A stretch of DNA of 64,000 bases from Psychrobacter maritimus (GCF_904846345.1 NZ_CAJHAJ010000004.1:286194-350193); one strand, 5' to 3'; positions 7,713 to 17,426 are shown, counted from the stretch's first letter. Notes: generated by a model from the letters alone, not told the origin. Made by a program: numbers and translations.

Positions 7713-9716
7713 TTGTCTATTCAGCGTTATCTGAGTGCTCGTACCGCGCCATCTCCATCCGTTTCATTTCCCAAAACGCTGCTTATGATGATGGCGTTTA
7801 TGTTTGCGATGATATTAAGTTTACTCTTGCCGCATAGTGCGACTGCCGCCGAAGCCAACATACTGGGTGTGGGTGGGCAAAGTGAGGAGGCGACCAAAAC
7901 CTCGATACCAGACTCATTTGGACGCGATACGCCACGCCATACTGTTCAAGGGTTTATCGGGGCGTTAGGTGAAAACGACTATCTGCTGGCAAGTAATTAT
8001 TTAAATTTGTCCAAATCTGATAATCCAACCACCATTGTGCGCCAGTTTAAGCAAGCGCTCGACGCCGGTGGGCGTTTTCAGCCTGACTTACAGATTAATA
8101 ATACCCCTGAGGGCAATTTAACCGATCAGCTACCACCTAGCCAAGAAAGCGTGGGTGTCATTAATGTTGGCGATAAAAGCGTGCCGCTGCTGCTCGAAAG
8201 GGTTGTGTCTAAGGAAGGGGAGCAGTATTGGCAGTTTTCGAGTGACACGCTTGATGCCGTACCAGAGGTGATAGAGAACTATGAGCCGACGTTGGTTTCT
8301 CGCTATACCATTGATTCATTAGAAGGCAAAAAGCTGTTTGGTTACCAAATGGCGGATTTATTTGCTGCCCTCACCATGATTGTCAGTAGCTTTATACTGA
8401 CTTATATCTTGGTTTGGCTGCTCTATCACTTATTAAAACTGTCTTATCCGCGTATTCGTGGCGAGGCATTACCCTTACCTGATAATGTGATATTGCCACT
8501 GGCAGTAGTGGTTATGGCGCTGATATTGTCTGAGGTGATGGTTTATGCGGGTGTCTCAGTGACCCTGCGCGAGCCGGTCAATCGCTTTACTGATATTGCT
8601 TCTTGGGTAGCGACCACTTGGTTGTTATTACGCGTCATTGATTCGATATTTACCCGCGCGGTCAATTTAAGCTATAAGAAAAACTATACCGAACGTGTTT
8701 CTATCTTGGGGCTGCTGCGTAAAGTGGTCAAAGCCCTATTATTGATATTTGCCGTTATCGTCATCTTTGGTAATTTGGGCTTTGACTTGACCACAGGTAT
8801 TGCGGCATTGGGGGTCGGTGGTTTGGCCTTAGCCCTTGGTGCGCAAAAGACGATTGAAAACTTGGTTGGTAGTGTCGTAGTGGTAGCGGATTCGCCCGTG
8901 CGTATCGGTGATTATTGTAAATTTGGTACCTATGAAGGCACGGTTGTCGATATTGGTATTCGTTCATCACGGGTACGTACCTTGTCGCGCACCATCGTCA
9001 CTGTGCCAAACGGTGATTTTTCATCGATGCAAATTGAAAACTTTACCTCGCGTGATATGTTCCGTTTTTTGCACCAGTTATATCTTAAGCGTACCGCTGA
9101 TATTGAGGTGGTATTTAAAATGGTCAAAGACTTGGATGCGTTTTTAGATGAGCACTATCTAACCAACCAAGAATGGAATCAGGTCAATATCTTAGAGCTG
9201 CGCCAAGATTGCTACGTCATCCAATTACAGGCTTACGTCAATGCCAATGGGATTACCGAGTTTTATGACAAACAAAACGTGTTATTTGTCGATATCTTAA
9301 ACCAAGTAGCAAAATACAAGGTCGAGCATGCCTTGCCAACCCAGCAGCTGATTGTCAATCAAGCTGAGCTTGAGCATCAAATGTTAAATGATATCGAGGA
9401 TAATGGTAGTGAAGCGGTAGAAGATAATTTAAGCAATGATGAGAATAAGACTGAGGTTAATCATGACGTCAATCATGACGTTAATGACATCAGCAACAGT
9501 GATGATATAGACGGTGAGCAGAATGGGGTTGATTTAAGCAAAGAGGCGGACAAAACCAAGGATAATAAAGCAGCTGAAATCGAAGCAAACAAAGAAGCCA
9601 AGCATAAAAAAATTAACTTAGATAAAGAGCGTCAACAAAAAAGAAAGGCATTGGTAAAAAATAAATTTAAGCGTGCCAAAAGAAAATTTGGTTTTTCTAT
9701 TTGGAATCAGCCTTAG
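7713..9716 (+). CDS. MscS-family mechanosensitive channel with charged C-terminal tail
   Basis: Inner-membrane small-conductance mechanosensitive channel that releases solutes under hypo-osmotic stress. The start is TTG with an AAGAGG ribosome site 6 bp before it. A signal peptide ends near SATAA and is followed by a periplasmic domain of about 165 residues. Several TM helices come next, then the MscS pore helix and beta domain (GGLALALGAQKTIENLVGSV at about 365-385, then GTYEGTVVDIGIRSSRVRT and VTVPNGDF). After residue about 550 comes an acidic Asn/Asp/Glu-rich stretch with NHDVNHDVND repeats, then a Lys/Arg-rich end. At 667 residues it is larger than E. coli MscS (286) and nearer to YnaI/YbdG-type relatives. 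No terminator is evident downstream. Confidence 0.93.
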   Translation: MSIQRYLSARTAPSPSVSFPKTLLMMMAFMFAMILSLLLPHSATAAEANILGVGGQSEEATKTSIPDSFGRDTPRHTVQGFIGALGENDYLLASNYLNLSKSDNPTTIVRQFKQALDAGGRFQPDLQINNTPEGNLTDQLPPSQESVGVINVGDKSVPLLLERVVSKEGEQYWQFSSDTLDAVPEVIENYEPTLVSRYTIDSLEGKKLFGYQMADLFAALTMIVSSFILTYILVWLLYHLLKLSYPRIRGEALPLPDNVILPLAVVVMALILSEVMVYAGVSVTLREPVNRFTDIASWVATTWLLLRVIDSIFTRAVNLSYKKNYTERVSILGLLRKVVKALLLIFAVIVIFGNLGFDLTTGIAALGVGGLALALGAQKTIENLVGSVVVVADSPVRIGDYCKFGTYEGTVVDIGIRSSRVRTLSRTIVTVPNGDFSSMQIENFTSRDMFRFLHQLYLKRTADIEVVFKMVKDLDAFLDEHYLTNQEWNQVNILELRQDCYVIQLQAYVNANGITEFYDKQNVLFVDILNQVAKYKVEHALPTQQLIVNQAELEHQMLNDIEDNGSEAVEDNLSNDENKTEVNHDVNHDVNDISNSDDIDGEQNGVDLSKEADKTKDNKAAEIEANKEAKHKKINLDKERQQKRKALVKNKFKRAKRKFGFSIWNQP

Positions 9717-9834
9717 GGTGTCATGTGATAGTTTTGCTTAATAACTTACGCCACGTTTTGTTCGTTAGAGAGCTATTTAGTTAGATGGCTATTCAGTTAG
9801 ATAGTTATAAAGGCATAGCTTATAAAAGTGCCGC

Positions 9835-10467
9835 TTATAAAGGGATGGCATTTTTTTGACGTAAAAAACCATAGTACTCCCACAATAATAAGCTGGCAGC
9901 GCTACGATGCGGTGACCAATCGTGAGTGAGGTTTTTTAATTGTTTCGGCGTTGGGCGTTCTGCTAACCCTAACAAGTCCATCGCCGCCACTTTAATCGCT
10001 AAATCATCGACTGCCAGCACATCGGCTCGTTTTAATGAAAACAGCAGGTACATCTCAGCCGTCCAGCGCCCAATACCGATAACGGCGGTCAAGGTTTTGA
10101 TAACTTCGTCATCGGGCAGGGCTTCTAAGGCAGCAAAATCTATGTTGTGCTCGACTAAAGAGCGCGTATAACGAATTTTTTGCTTGGATAGCCCCTGTGC
10201 TCGTAAGTCCTCATCTGTCGCTGCACGAATCGCTGTCGGTGTCGTCAATCCTGTATCTACCAAGCGTTGCCAAATACTAGCCGCCGCTGCTACAGACAGC
10301 TGTTGCCCAACCATCGCTCTCATTATCTGTGTAAAGCCGCCAGCATTATGGCGTAAATCAGGCACGCCAACTTGCTTATAAATAGGCGCAAATCTTGGTT
10401 CGATAGCAATCAAAGCGCTGATATGCGCTTTTAATTCTTTAATATTTTCAATGGTTTGTATGGTCAT
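9835..10467 (-). CDS. DNA-3-methyladenine glycosylase (AlkA/HhH-GPD family)
   Basis: Base-excision repair glycosylase that removes alkylated purines from DNA. The 210-residue protein is an HhH-GPD fold without the extra N-terminal domain of E. coli AlkA (282 residues). It has the helix-hairpin-helix IGIGRWTAEMYL near residues 130-141 and the catalytic aspartate in LAVDDLAIK shortly after. The N-terminal part has MVGQQLSVAAAASIWQRL, typical of the family. It is monocistronic: a terminator for smr lies upstream. The family is sure; the exact substrate range (3-meA versus hypoxanthine) is not. Confidence 0.9.
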   Translation of the reverse strand: MTIQTIENIKELKAHISALIAIEPRFAPIYKQVGVPDLRHNAGGFTQIMRAMVGQQLSVAAAASIWQRLVDTGLTTPTAIRAATDEDLRAQGLSKQKIRYTRSLVEHNIDFAALEALPDDEVIKTLTAVIGIGRWTAEMYLLFSLKRADVLAVDDLAIKVAAMDLLGLAERPTPKQLKNLTHDWSPHRSAASLLLWEYYGFLRQKNAIPL

Positions 10468-10571
10468 AGTAATTCTGATTTCACTGTTTTTTAAACGGAA
10501 AAATACAGATATAAAAATAATGGCGTATATAGTTAAAGCTTATGATTAAAAAATTTTACGATTTTCTTTAT

Positions 10572-10605
10572 AAAAAAGGACTGCCAATTGCAGTCCTTTT
10601 TATTT
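10572..10605 (-). terminator. Terminator of the smr/trp transcript
   Basis: Near-perfect stem AAAAGGACTGC/GCAGTCCTTTT with a 5-nt loop and T-runs on both sides. It lies directly after the smr stop on the minus strand. Confidence 0.88.
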
Positions 10606-10628
10606 TGATACTAAGCTAAAACTAAAAA

Positions 10629-11360
10629 CTACTCGCCATCATTTTTAGGCTTTTTAAGTAAGACTAATACTGCGCCATTACCGCCATCTTTAGGCGGGGC
10701 AGAGCAAAATGCCAATACTTCTGGTAATTGACGCAACCAACCATTAACGCACGTTTTCAAAATCGCTTCAGAACCTTTACCATGGACAATTTTTACCATG
10801 GTTTCATTGTTTTGCTTGGCTTGGCTTAGTAGTTGGGTCATTGCCACGCGTGCTTCTTCGATGGTGCAGCCATGAATATCTACCGCATCATACCAACGTA
10901 GCTTACCTTTTTTGAGTTGATCAAAGATTTTGTTTTGCAAGGTTGGCTGCTTATAAGATAAGTACGCTTCAGCAGCGACCGGATTGAGTAATGCTTGCAT
11001 ATCTGACAAGCCTGCACCCAAATCACTTGCTTCACTACCTTGAGCTGCGGCACGTTTGGATAACGTTGCGGCGTCAAGTTTGCCAGCTTTTGAGGCATTG
11101 GCAGGCGAGCGCACATTTTTATCTTCTAATTGATTGACGCCATGCATCGCTTGCATAAATAGCACTTTATCGTCGTCGATATGTTCGCTATCTAATTGCT
11201 TGACCGTTTTTTTAACTTGCTTTTGGGTCAACAGTGACACAGGTTCGGTTGGCTTTTCACTGTCGCCATCCGCTGAGTTGGTATCGCGACCTTTACTCAG
11301 TTGCCCTTTGAGCTCTTTTAGTTGGTCTTGCATTTCTTTTGAAAACAGAGAGTTTGACAT
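10629..11360 (-). CDS. Smr-domain protein (SmrA/YdaL-like)
   Basis: Protein with a C-terminal Smr (small MutS-related) domain, a fold with nuclease activity on DNA or RNA in characterised members. In the 243-residue product the domain covers about 155-240 and shows VDIHGCTIEEA (family DLHG-type motif), the KIVHGKGSEAIL loop with HGKG, and NGAVLVLLKK at the end. The first 150 residues are polar and poorly conserved. It follows trpC by 78 bp and may be co-transcribed, but nothing ties it functionally to tryptophan. SmrB-like roles in rescue of collided ribosomes belong to a related subfamily and are not assumed here. Confidence 0.9.
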   Translation of the reverse strand: MSNSLFSKEMQDQLKELKGQLSKGRDTNSADGDSEKPTEPVSLLTQKQVKKTVKQLDSEHIDDDKVLFMQAMHGVNQLEDKNVRSPANASKAGKLDAATLSKRAAAQGSEASDLGAGLSDMQALLNPVAAEAYLSYKQPTLQNKIFDQLKKGKLRWYDAVDIHGCTIEEARVAMTQLLSQAKQNNETMVKIVHGKGSEAILKTCVNGWLRQLPEVLAFCSAPPKDGGNGAVLVLLKKPKNDGE

Positions 11361-11438
11361 AATAGTTAACGTATCGTTGGTGAGTGAATGAGTGGCTTAA
11401 TGGTTTATATAGTACATAAAAAATCGATTTAGCTTACT

Positions 11439-12320
11439 TTACGCCTGTGCTGCAACGCTCGCAAGTAAGGATTGTAACGCTTGTCCTGGATGCTCGGTTT
11501 TCATAAATTGTTCACCGATTAAAAAGTGCTGAATATCGTTATTGAGCATCAAACGAATATCGTCGCTGCTATGGATACCGCTTTCGGTGACAATCAGTGG
11601 CGACGTCTTTGGTAACAGCATGCCGCTATCAATGTCAGCTGCTAAGGCTTCGATTAATATATTTTTTAGCTCAAGCGTCGTTTGTAAGTCTACATCAAAG
11701 GTATTTAAGTCACGATTATTAATGCCATAGATGTTATGCGCTGAGCGTGGCAGCTGTAATGCGCGCTCAAGCTCAGCCTTGGTATGTACTTCAATCAATA
11801 CATCCATACCAAGCTCGATGCTTAGCGCGTGCAGTTCTTGCACTTGGGTATCGTCAAGACAGGCCATAATTAACAAGATGCAATCGGCACCCATCAAGTA
11901 AGATTGGTAAATCTGATATACATCCACCATAAAATCTTTGCGCAATATCGGTAAGCTGCAAGATTCGTGTGCTTGGATTAAGTAGCTATCGTCACCTTGG
12001 AAATAATCACGGTCGGTTAATACCGACAGGCAGCTGGCACCGGCTTGCTCATATTGCTTAGCAAACAGCGCGGGCTCAAAGCTATGATTGATAATACCTT
12101 TAGATGGCGAGGCTTTTTTAATCTCAGCAATGATACCAATATCAGCGCTGCGTAAAGCATTGGCAAAACCGCGACGGGGCTGTGTATCAGCAGCAACTTG
12201 TGCTTTTAATGCCTCAAGCGATACTGCTGCACGAGCAGCGACAACTTCCTCATGTTTGGTGGCGACGATACGCTGCAACACTGAAGGAATAGCGGTGTCT
12301 GATTTTGGATTGGCGGTCAT
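11439..12320 (-). CDS. trpC: Indole-3-glycerol phosphate synthase
   Basis: Converts CdRP to indole-3-glycerol phosphate in tryptophan synthesis. The 293-residue product is a monofunctional TrpC (no fused TrpF) with IIAEIKKASPSKG (catalytic lysine), LSVLTDRDYFQG, LPILRKDFMVD, EVHTKAELERAL, IYGINNRDL and IVTESGIHS along the TIM barrel. It lies 130 bp downstream of trpD on the same strand, part of a trpG-D-C cluster as in Acinetobacter and Pseudomonas. Confidence 0.97.
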   Translation of the reverse strand: MTANPKSDTAIPSVLQRIVATKHEEVVAARAAVSLEALKAQVAADTQPRRGFANALRSADIGIIAEIKKASPSKGIINHSFEPALFAKQYEQAGASCLSVLTDRDYFQGDDSYLIQAHESCSLPILRKDFMVDVYQIYQSYLMGADCILLIMACLDDTQVQELHALSIELGMDVLIEVHTKAELERALQLPRSAHNIYGINNRDLNTFDVDLQTTLELKNILIEALAADIDSGMLLPKTSPLIVTESGIHSSDDIRLMLNNDIQHFLIGEQFMKTEHPGQALQSLLASVAAQA

Positions 12321-12450
12321 GGCTATATTCCGTTATTTGGTAAAAAAATTAGGGAAACAATTAGGCTAATAAATTAAGGCTGCATAAATAGTTGCGATTA
12401 ACAGGGTTATGAGTAACGTACTTTTTTATTAATTCTAAGCATTTAGCTTA

Positions 12451-13623
12451 TTAAACTTGGTCAGCTAATTGCTGTGTATATTTGGCTAGGTCATCAAGCT
12501 TAATCAAAGCGTCACCATTTTGAATGATTTTTTGTGCGCGGCTCACGCCATTCGGATAGTTGCTGGCAAGTCCTGCGGTATATATCGCGGCACCGGCATT
12601 TAAGGCAATCATATCACGAGCCTTTAGGACAGCGCGGTCGGTAGTATCTGCACCTGATAAAGCGGCACGAATCAGCTCAAGACTTTGTGCTGGAGAATCT
12701 ACATCAAGGCCAATTAAGGTTTGTGATTCGACGCCGGCATCTTCTGGCATCATCTCATAAACAGATATTTCACCATCTTTTAACTCAGCCACCGTGGTCG
12801 AGGTCGCGAGACTGATTTCATCCAGACCATCTTTTGCACCGACCACCATCACATGGCGCGCGCCCAAGTTTTTCATCACTTTTGCTAAAGGCTCACATAA
12901 CTGCGCGGTAAAGACGCCGATGACGAGATTTGGCGTGCCAGCAGGGTTGGTCAGTGGACCTAAGATATTAAAAATCGTCCGCGCTTTTAGCTCACGGCGT
13001 ACCGGATTGGCGTAGCGCATCGCACTATGATGATTGGGCGCAAATAAGAAACCAATGCCTTGATTTTCAATACATTGCTGCGCTTGTTCGGGGGTCAGCG
13101 TAAGGCTAATACCCGCTTGTTCAAGTAAGTCTGAGCTACCAGATTTGGTCGAAACGCCGCGGTTACCATGCTTAGCGACTTGCGCCCCCGCTGCGGCTGC
13201 TACCAAGGCTGCGGCTGTTGACACGTTAAATAAGTTAGCCCCATCGCCACCTGTACCGACGATATCGACCATATAACGACAGTCTTTTGGGCTGATATTG
13301 GCGGCTAAAGCACGCATGGCGCTTGCTGACGCTGTAATCTCGTCAATTGACTCACCTTTCATACGTAAACCAGTCAAAATCGCGCCCATCATAGCATCGC
13401 TACATCTGCCTTGCATGATGATGAGCATGACTTGATACATCTCATCAAAGGTCAGATCAATATGCTGAAAAATTCTGCCTAAAGCGGTGGTCAGGAGTTT
13501 ATGAATATTCTCATCTGAGAGCTGATTGATGTCTTCAACCCCTTGCTGGGTTTGGTTAATTTGATTGCTCTTATTAATTTGTTCCATCATTGATTTTTCA
13601 TCCTGCATAGCGGCAGAGGTCAT
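12451..13623 (-). CDS. trpD: Anthranilate phosphoribosyltransferase
   Basis: Transfers phosphoribose from PRPP to anthranilate. The 390-residue product has the PRPP motif GTGGDG at residues 123-128, NVSTAAALVAAAAG, KHGNRGVSTKSGSSDLLE and NILGPLTNPA. It is about 40 residues longer than usual because of a polar Gln/Asn-rich N-terminus. An internal ATG at 13590 has AGGA about 10 bp before it and could be the real start, shortening the protein by 11 residues. It sits 82 bp after trpG. Confidence 0.97.
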   Translation of the reverse strand: MTSAAMQDEKSMMEQINKSNQINQTQQGVEDINQLSDENIHKLLTTALGRIFQHIDLTFDEMYQVMLIIMQGRCSDAMMGAILTGLRMKGESIDEITASASAMRALAANISPKDCRYMVDIVGTGGDGANLFNVSTAAALVAAAAGAQVAKHGNRGVSTKSGSSDLLEQAGISLTLTPEQAQQCIENQGIGFLFAPNHHSAMRYANPVRRELKARTIFNILGPLTNPAGTPNLVIGVFTAQLCEPLAKVMKNLGARHVMVVGAKDGLDEISLATSTTVAELKDGEISVYEMMPEDAGVESQTLIGLDVDSPAQSLELIRAALSGADTTDRAVLKARDMIALNAGAAIYTAGLASNYPNGVSRAQKIIQNGDALIKLDDLAKYTQQLADQV

Positions 13624-13705
13624 AATATTCTCACTTATTATTATCTTTTATAGTTGTCGTTTAAATACATTCATTGGGTTAAATAGAGTTTTTCTCTTAA
13701 AACAG

Positions 13706-14329
13706 CTAGCCTACTTGCGGTAGCTCATCTGACGACATTACGGCTAGATTGTGCGTTTGTAAAAAGTTATTCAGCAGCTGATAACCGGCTTCACTCAAAA
13801 TCGACTCAGGATGAAACTGAACGCCCTCAATTGCAAACTCGCGGTGGCGAATGCCCATGATTTCCTCAATATCGCCATTAGCATTTTGAGTCCAAGCGCT
13901 AACCTCAAAGCATTCTGGTAAGCTTGCTTGCTCAATCACCAGCGAGTGATAACGGGTAAACTTTGCTGGATTGGGCAAGTTGACAAACGCCCCTTGTGCA
14001 TTATGATAAATAGCCGATAAACGCCCGTGCATGACCTCGCTTGCTTTGACGATTTTGCCGCCAAACGCTTGGCCAATGGCCTGATGACCCAAGCAAATAC
14101 CTAATATCGGGATAATGCCTTTAAACGTCTCAATGACCTCTAACGAGATACCGGCGCGGTCAGGGTCACAGGGGCCAGGACCAATAACAATGGCATCTGG
14201 CGCAAGTGCTTTAATCTCATCAATACTGATGTCATCGTTATGCCAAACCCTGATGTCCTGCTGCAATTCACCGAAGTACTGTACAATATTGTAGGTAAAG
14301 CTGTCGTAATTATCGATCATCAAAATCAT
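13706..14329 (-). CDS. trpG: Anthranilate/aminodeoxychorismate synthase glutaminase component
   Basis: Class-I glutamine amidotransferase that supplies ammonia to TrpE, and in many bacteria also to PabB. At 207 residues it is a stand-alone glutaminase with the catalytic triad visible: nucleophile Cys79 in [15 protein letters not shown], and His173/Glu175 in GVQFHPES. First gene of the trpG-trpD-trpC group. No trpE or pabB lies nearby, so its partner is encoded elsewhere. The upstream region is shared with the divergent glnA control region. Confidence 0.96.
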   Translation of the reverse strand: MILMIDNYDSFTYNIVQYFGELQQDIRVWHNDDISIDEIKALAPDAIVIGPGPCDPDRAGISLEVIETFKGIIPILGICLGHQAIGQAFGGKIVKASEVMHGRLSAIYHNAQGAFVNLPNPAKFTRYHSLVIEQASLPECFEVSAWTQNANGDIEEIMGIRHREFAIEGVQFHPESILSEAGYQLLNNFLQTHNLAVMSSDELPQVG

Positions 14330-14568
14330 TATGTTTTCAACTTAGAATCTTTAACTTAGTATTTCTAACTTTAGAATCTTAGACGTATTGCTATGCAGGT
14401 ACTTTACGGTTTTATGCTTGGTCATGATAGTGTTTATGCTCATTTATAAAGCGCAGCCATTTTTATAATGCGAAAGGCTTGTTAAGCTTGCCATATTAAA
14501 CGTCGTTATCTTAACACTATTTTGCCATCTATCAAATGTAGCCCAGCCGCCCTCTAATAGATCACGGA

Positions 14569-14585
14569 TGCACTATAAAAGTGCG
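14569..14585 (+). promoter_or_regulatory. NtrC-type enhancer box 1
   Basis: TGCACTATAAAAGTGCG, a 17-bp dyad TGCACT-N5-AGTGCG close to the NtrC consensus TGCACC-N5-GGTGCA. It is centred about 230 bp upstream of the sigma-54 promoter of glnA. Confidence 0.75.
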
Positions 14586-14609
14586 ACAATATTAATAAAG
14601 TGCTGTTTA

Positions 14610-14626
14610 TGCGCTTCTATAGTGCG
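14610..14626 (+). promoter_or_regulatory. NtrC-type enhancer box 2
   Basis: TGCGCTTCTATAGTGCG, dyad TGCGCT-N5-AGTGCG. Its centre is 41 bp, about four helical turns, from box 1. This paired arrangement is typical of glnA enhancers. Confidence 0.72.
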
Positions 14627-14792
14627 TTTATCGTTATGTTATACTTTCATGGTTAAGGATTACAAACCACAGTTGCCATGCAAATCATTTTTTAGTATTC
14701 CAATATTTCTTACATAACTATCTGTATTTACTATTAATAATTATGATTTACGGCCTTGTATTATATTAAAATTTTTATAGTGGTACTCAGAA

Positions 14793-14809
14793 TTGGCATA
14801 GCAGTTGCA
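14793..14809 (+). promoter_or_regulatory. Sigma-54 promoter of glnA
   Basis: TTGGCATAGCAGTTGCA has the invariant GG and GC with exactly 10 bp between them, matching TGGCAC-N5-TTGCA with one change. Transcription should start near 14820, giving a leader of about 255 nt before glnA. Confidence 0.82.
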
Positions 14810-15077
14810 GCCCTAATCAGTATTAGTAACTAACGTTACGAAACAATGCGCTACGAAGTAATGCAGAGTTATTTATTAATATGCATTTGAACAGTTCAGC
14901 ATTATGGGTCAGATGTTGCTAAAATAGCTGCTGCTTGTAGTCGGTTAAGAAAATTACCGTTAAGAGTAAAGAGACATACTGAGTAAATAACGCTGATAAC
15001 ACCGATTTTCTAGAATCTAATATTTTTAATCCTAAGTTTTAATTTCAGTACCATGATAACCATAAGGGAAACTATCC

Positions 15078-16487
15078 ATGTCGAACAAACTACTTGATCT
15101 TATCAAATCATCCAATGCCAAATGGGTCGATTTTCGTTTCACCGATACGCGCGGCAAAGAGCATCACATGAGCTTCCCAGCGCACAGCGTTGACGAAGAA
15201 GTGATGGAAGATGGCAAAATGTTTGATGGCTCATCGATTGCTGGTTGGAAGGGTATTGAAGCCTCAGATATGATTTTACGTCCTGATCCAGAGACCGCCT
15301 TTATCGACCCGTTCTTTGATGCGGTTACGGTGGTTGTGACTTGTGATATCATCGAGCCATCAACGCTACAAGGCTATGACCGTGACCCACGCTCTATCGC
15401 CCGCCGCGCTGAAGAATACTTAAAGTCTACCGGTATTGGTGATACGGCTTTTTTTGGTCCTGAGCCTGAGTTCTTTGTATTTGACGAAGTAAAATGGTCG
15501 ATTAACATGTCTGGCGTCAGCCATGAAATCGTTGCTGAAGAAGCGGCTTGGTCAACCAATAAAGACTATGAGTGGGGCAATATGGGGCATCGCCCGCGCG
15601 TCAAAGGTGGCTATGTACCAGTACCACCCGTTGATAGCTCACAAGATATACGTGCAGTGATGTGCGAACGTATCGAAGATATGATTGGTGAAGGTTGTAT
15701 CGAAGTCCATCATCATGAAGTTGCCCCTTGTCAGTTAGAGATTGGCGTTGCTTTCAATACGCTCGTTCGTAAAGCGGATGAAGTACAAAAGCTAAAATAT
15801 GCCGTCCATAACGTTGCCCATCAGTTTGGCAAAACCGCAACCTTTATGCCAAAACCAGTGGTCGGTGATAATGGTTCAGGCATGCACGTGCATATTTCTA
15901 TCTCAAAAGACGGTGTCAATACCTTCTCAGGTGATGAATATGCGGGCTTGTCAGAAACCGCGCTATACTTTATTGGCGGTGTTATCAAGCATGCGCGTGC
16001 CTTGAATGCGATTACCAACCCATCGACCAACAGCTATAAGCGCCTTGTGCCTCATTATGAAGCGCCTATCAAGCTTGCGTACTCAGCGTCTAACCGTTCA
16101 GCGTCTATCCGTATTCCACACGTTAGTAGCCCAAAAGCGGTGCGTGTTGAAGCACGTTTCCCTGACCCAGCAGCCAACCCATACCTAGCGTTTGCGGCGT
16201 TGCTCATGGCAGGTCTTGATGGTATTCAAAACAAGATGCATCCAGGCGAAGCCGCTGATAAAAACTTATATGACTTACCACCAGAAGAAGAAGCACTCAT
16301 TCCAACGGTTGCTGAAAACTTAGAAGTGGCACTACAAGCGTTGAAAGAAGATCACGAGTTCTTATTAAAAGGTGATGTATTCACTAAAGAGATGCTAGAA
16401 GCCTATATTGCGCTTAAACAAGAAGAAGTACAGCGCGTCAACATTACTGTTCATCCAGTTGAGTTTGACTTGTACTATAGCTGCTAA
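15078..16487 (+). CDS. glnA: Glutamine synthetase type I
   Basis: ATP-dependent synthesis of glutamine from glutamate and ammonia. The 469-residue product has the GSI-beta signatures [42 protein letters not shown] and [10 protein letters not shown]. The adenylylation site Tyr398 in NLYDLPPEE allows control by GlnE. Ribosome site GGGA lies before ATG 15078. Transcription control is readable in the upstream sequence: a sigma-54 promoter with two NtrC-type boxes. A strong terminator follows. Confidence 0.99.
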   Translation: MSNKLLDLIKSSNAKWVDFRFTDTRGKEHHMSFPAHSVDEEVMEDGKMFDGSSIAGWKGIEASDMILRPDPETAFIDPFFDAVTVVVTCDIIEPSTLQGYDRDPRSIARRAEEYLKSTGIGDTAFFGPEPEFFVFDEVKWSINMSGVSHEIVAEEAAWSTNKDYEWGNMGHRPRVKGGYVPVPPVDSSQDIRAVMCERIEDMIGEGCIEVHHHEVAPCQLEIGVAFNTLVRKADEVQKLKYAVHNVAHQFGKTATFMPKPVVGDNGSGMHVHISISKDGVNTFSGDEYAGLSETALYFIGGVIKHARALNAITNPSTNSYKRLVPHYEAPIKLAYSASNRSASIRIPHVSSPKAVRVEARFPDPAANPYLAFAALLMAGLDGIQNKMHPGEAADKNLYDLPPEEEALIPTVAENLEVALQALKEDHEFLLKGDVFTKEMLEAYIALKQEEVQRVNITVHPVEFDLYYSC

Positions 16488-16513
16488 ATAGTTATTTAAG
16501 CTTTTAAGCGAAA

Positions 16514-16547
16514 AAAACCAGCTAACGACGGGTTAGCTGGTTTTTTT
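16514..16547 (+). terminator. glnA terminator
   Basis: Stem AAACCAGCTAAC/GTTAGCTGGTTT with loop GACGG-like, followed by a T-run, starting about 25 bp after the glnA stop. Confidence 0.92.
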
Positions 16548-16594
16548 AATGTCTATGAAATATGGATCGAATCATGTAGATTATGCTTCAATTT

Positions 16595-16763
16595 TATATA
16601 CATCATGACAACTATAGTCAGTTCAAAATAAAAGCGATACGTTATAGCTATGTGCGACTGGTATAAGTTTTCCTTGCTTGCCGTTATCACAGAGGCTACG
16701 AAAAATTTATCCCAGTCGCACTGTATCGACTTTAAAGTAATTCTACTATATATACATCATGAC
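16595..16763. repeat. MITE-like palindromic element with flanking direct repeats
   Basis: Identical 15-bp direct repeats TATATACATCATGAC (16595-16609 and 16749-16763) flank about 139 bp that form an imperfect inverted repeat. Inside it, GTGCGACTGG (16652-16661) pairs perfectly with CCAGTCGCAC (16712-16721), and CGATAC/GTATCG and TATAGT/ACTATA pair further out. The layout resembles a miniature non-autonomous element with a target-site duplication. No coding capacity. No second copy of the GTGCGACTGG core was found in this window. Confidence 0.5.
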
Positions 16764-16802
16764 TACGATTAACGAGATGAAAAATAAGGTGAAGAATCTG
16801 TG

Positions 16803-17426
16803 ATGAATTATTCTTTATTAACAACCTATTTATTGGCTATTTTATTGTTTTTAGCAACGCCAGGACCGGTGACTATATTGGTGATTAGCGCCAGCGTCAA
16901 AAGTGGTTTTCGCGCAGGACTGGCCACGATTGCTGGAACCAATATTGCGTCACTTATTTTGATAGTGCTGTCTTTTGTGATTATACAAGGGGTGTTTGCC
17001 GTCAGTGAAACCGCAATGTTATGGCTTACATTCTTTGGGACGCTATACCTCTTTTACTTTTCTATCAATATTATTAGAGATAAGATAGACCTTCAAAAAA
17101 CGCTACAAGACAGCAGCACACGTGTGAGCAAGAATCATTTTAAAGATGGCTTTTTAATCGGTATCTCTAACCCGAAAGATATTTTATTTTTTATCGCTTT
17201 TTTCCCTATGTTTTTAGCCATTACCTCTGATCTTTATGTATCTATGATGGCGCTTACGCTAATATGGATAATTTTAGACTATAGTATTTTATCGATTTAT
17301 GCTTTTACCTTCTCGAAAGTCAGTAGTAACCGAACGGCAAATATCATTAGTAAATTATCTGGTATTATCTTATTAATGATTACGATGTATGTTTTTTATG
17401 AAACCAGCAGAAGGTTGTTCTTATAA
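16803..17426 (+). CDS. LysE/RhtB-family amino-acid exporter
   Basis: Inner-membrane translocator of the LysE superfamily, which exports amino acids or related small molecules. The product (207 residues) has about six hydrophobic segments and the family's N-terminal LLFLATPGPVTILVIS motif, SGFRAGLATIAGTN and the DGFLIGISNPKDILFF motif. ATG 16803 has AGGTGAAG about 8 bp upstream; GTG at 16800 is also possible. It is AT-richer than its neighbours. The substrate cannot be read from the sequence and no LysR-type regulator is adjacent. The MITE-like element lies directly upstream and may affect its promoter. Confidence 0.88.
   Translation: MNYSLLTTYLLAILLFLATPGPVTILVISASVKSGFRAGLATIAGTNIASLILIVLSFVIIQGVFAVSETAMLWLTFFGTLYLFYFSINIIRDKIDLQKTLQDSSTRVSKNHFKDGFLIGISNPKDILFFIAFFPMFLAITSDLYVSMMALTLIWIILDYSILSIYAFTFSKVSSNRTANIISKLSGIILLMITMYVFYETSRRLFL

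Larger units (their letters stand above)
14330..15077. other. Long regulatory intergenic region, trpG/glnA
   Basis: A 748-bp AT-rich gap between divergent trpG and glnA. It holds two NtrC-type boxes and a sigma-54 promoter, both directed at glnA and listed separately. Close to trpG, around 14336-14385, short near-repeats of ACTTTAGAATCTT are seen, of unknown meaning. I find no convincing small gene. Confidence 0.6.

Noticed and set aside
9717..9834. Terminator or repeat after the mscS gene
   Set aside because: Only loose repeats such as TTAGATGG/TTAGATAG and CTTATAAA are seen; no stem followed by a T-run.
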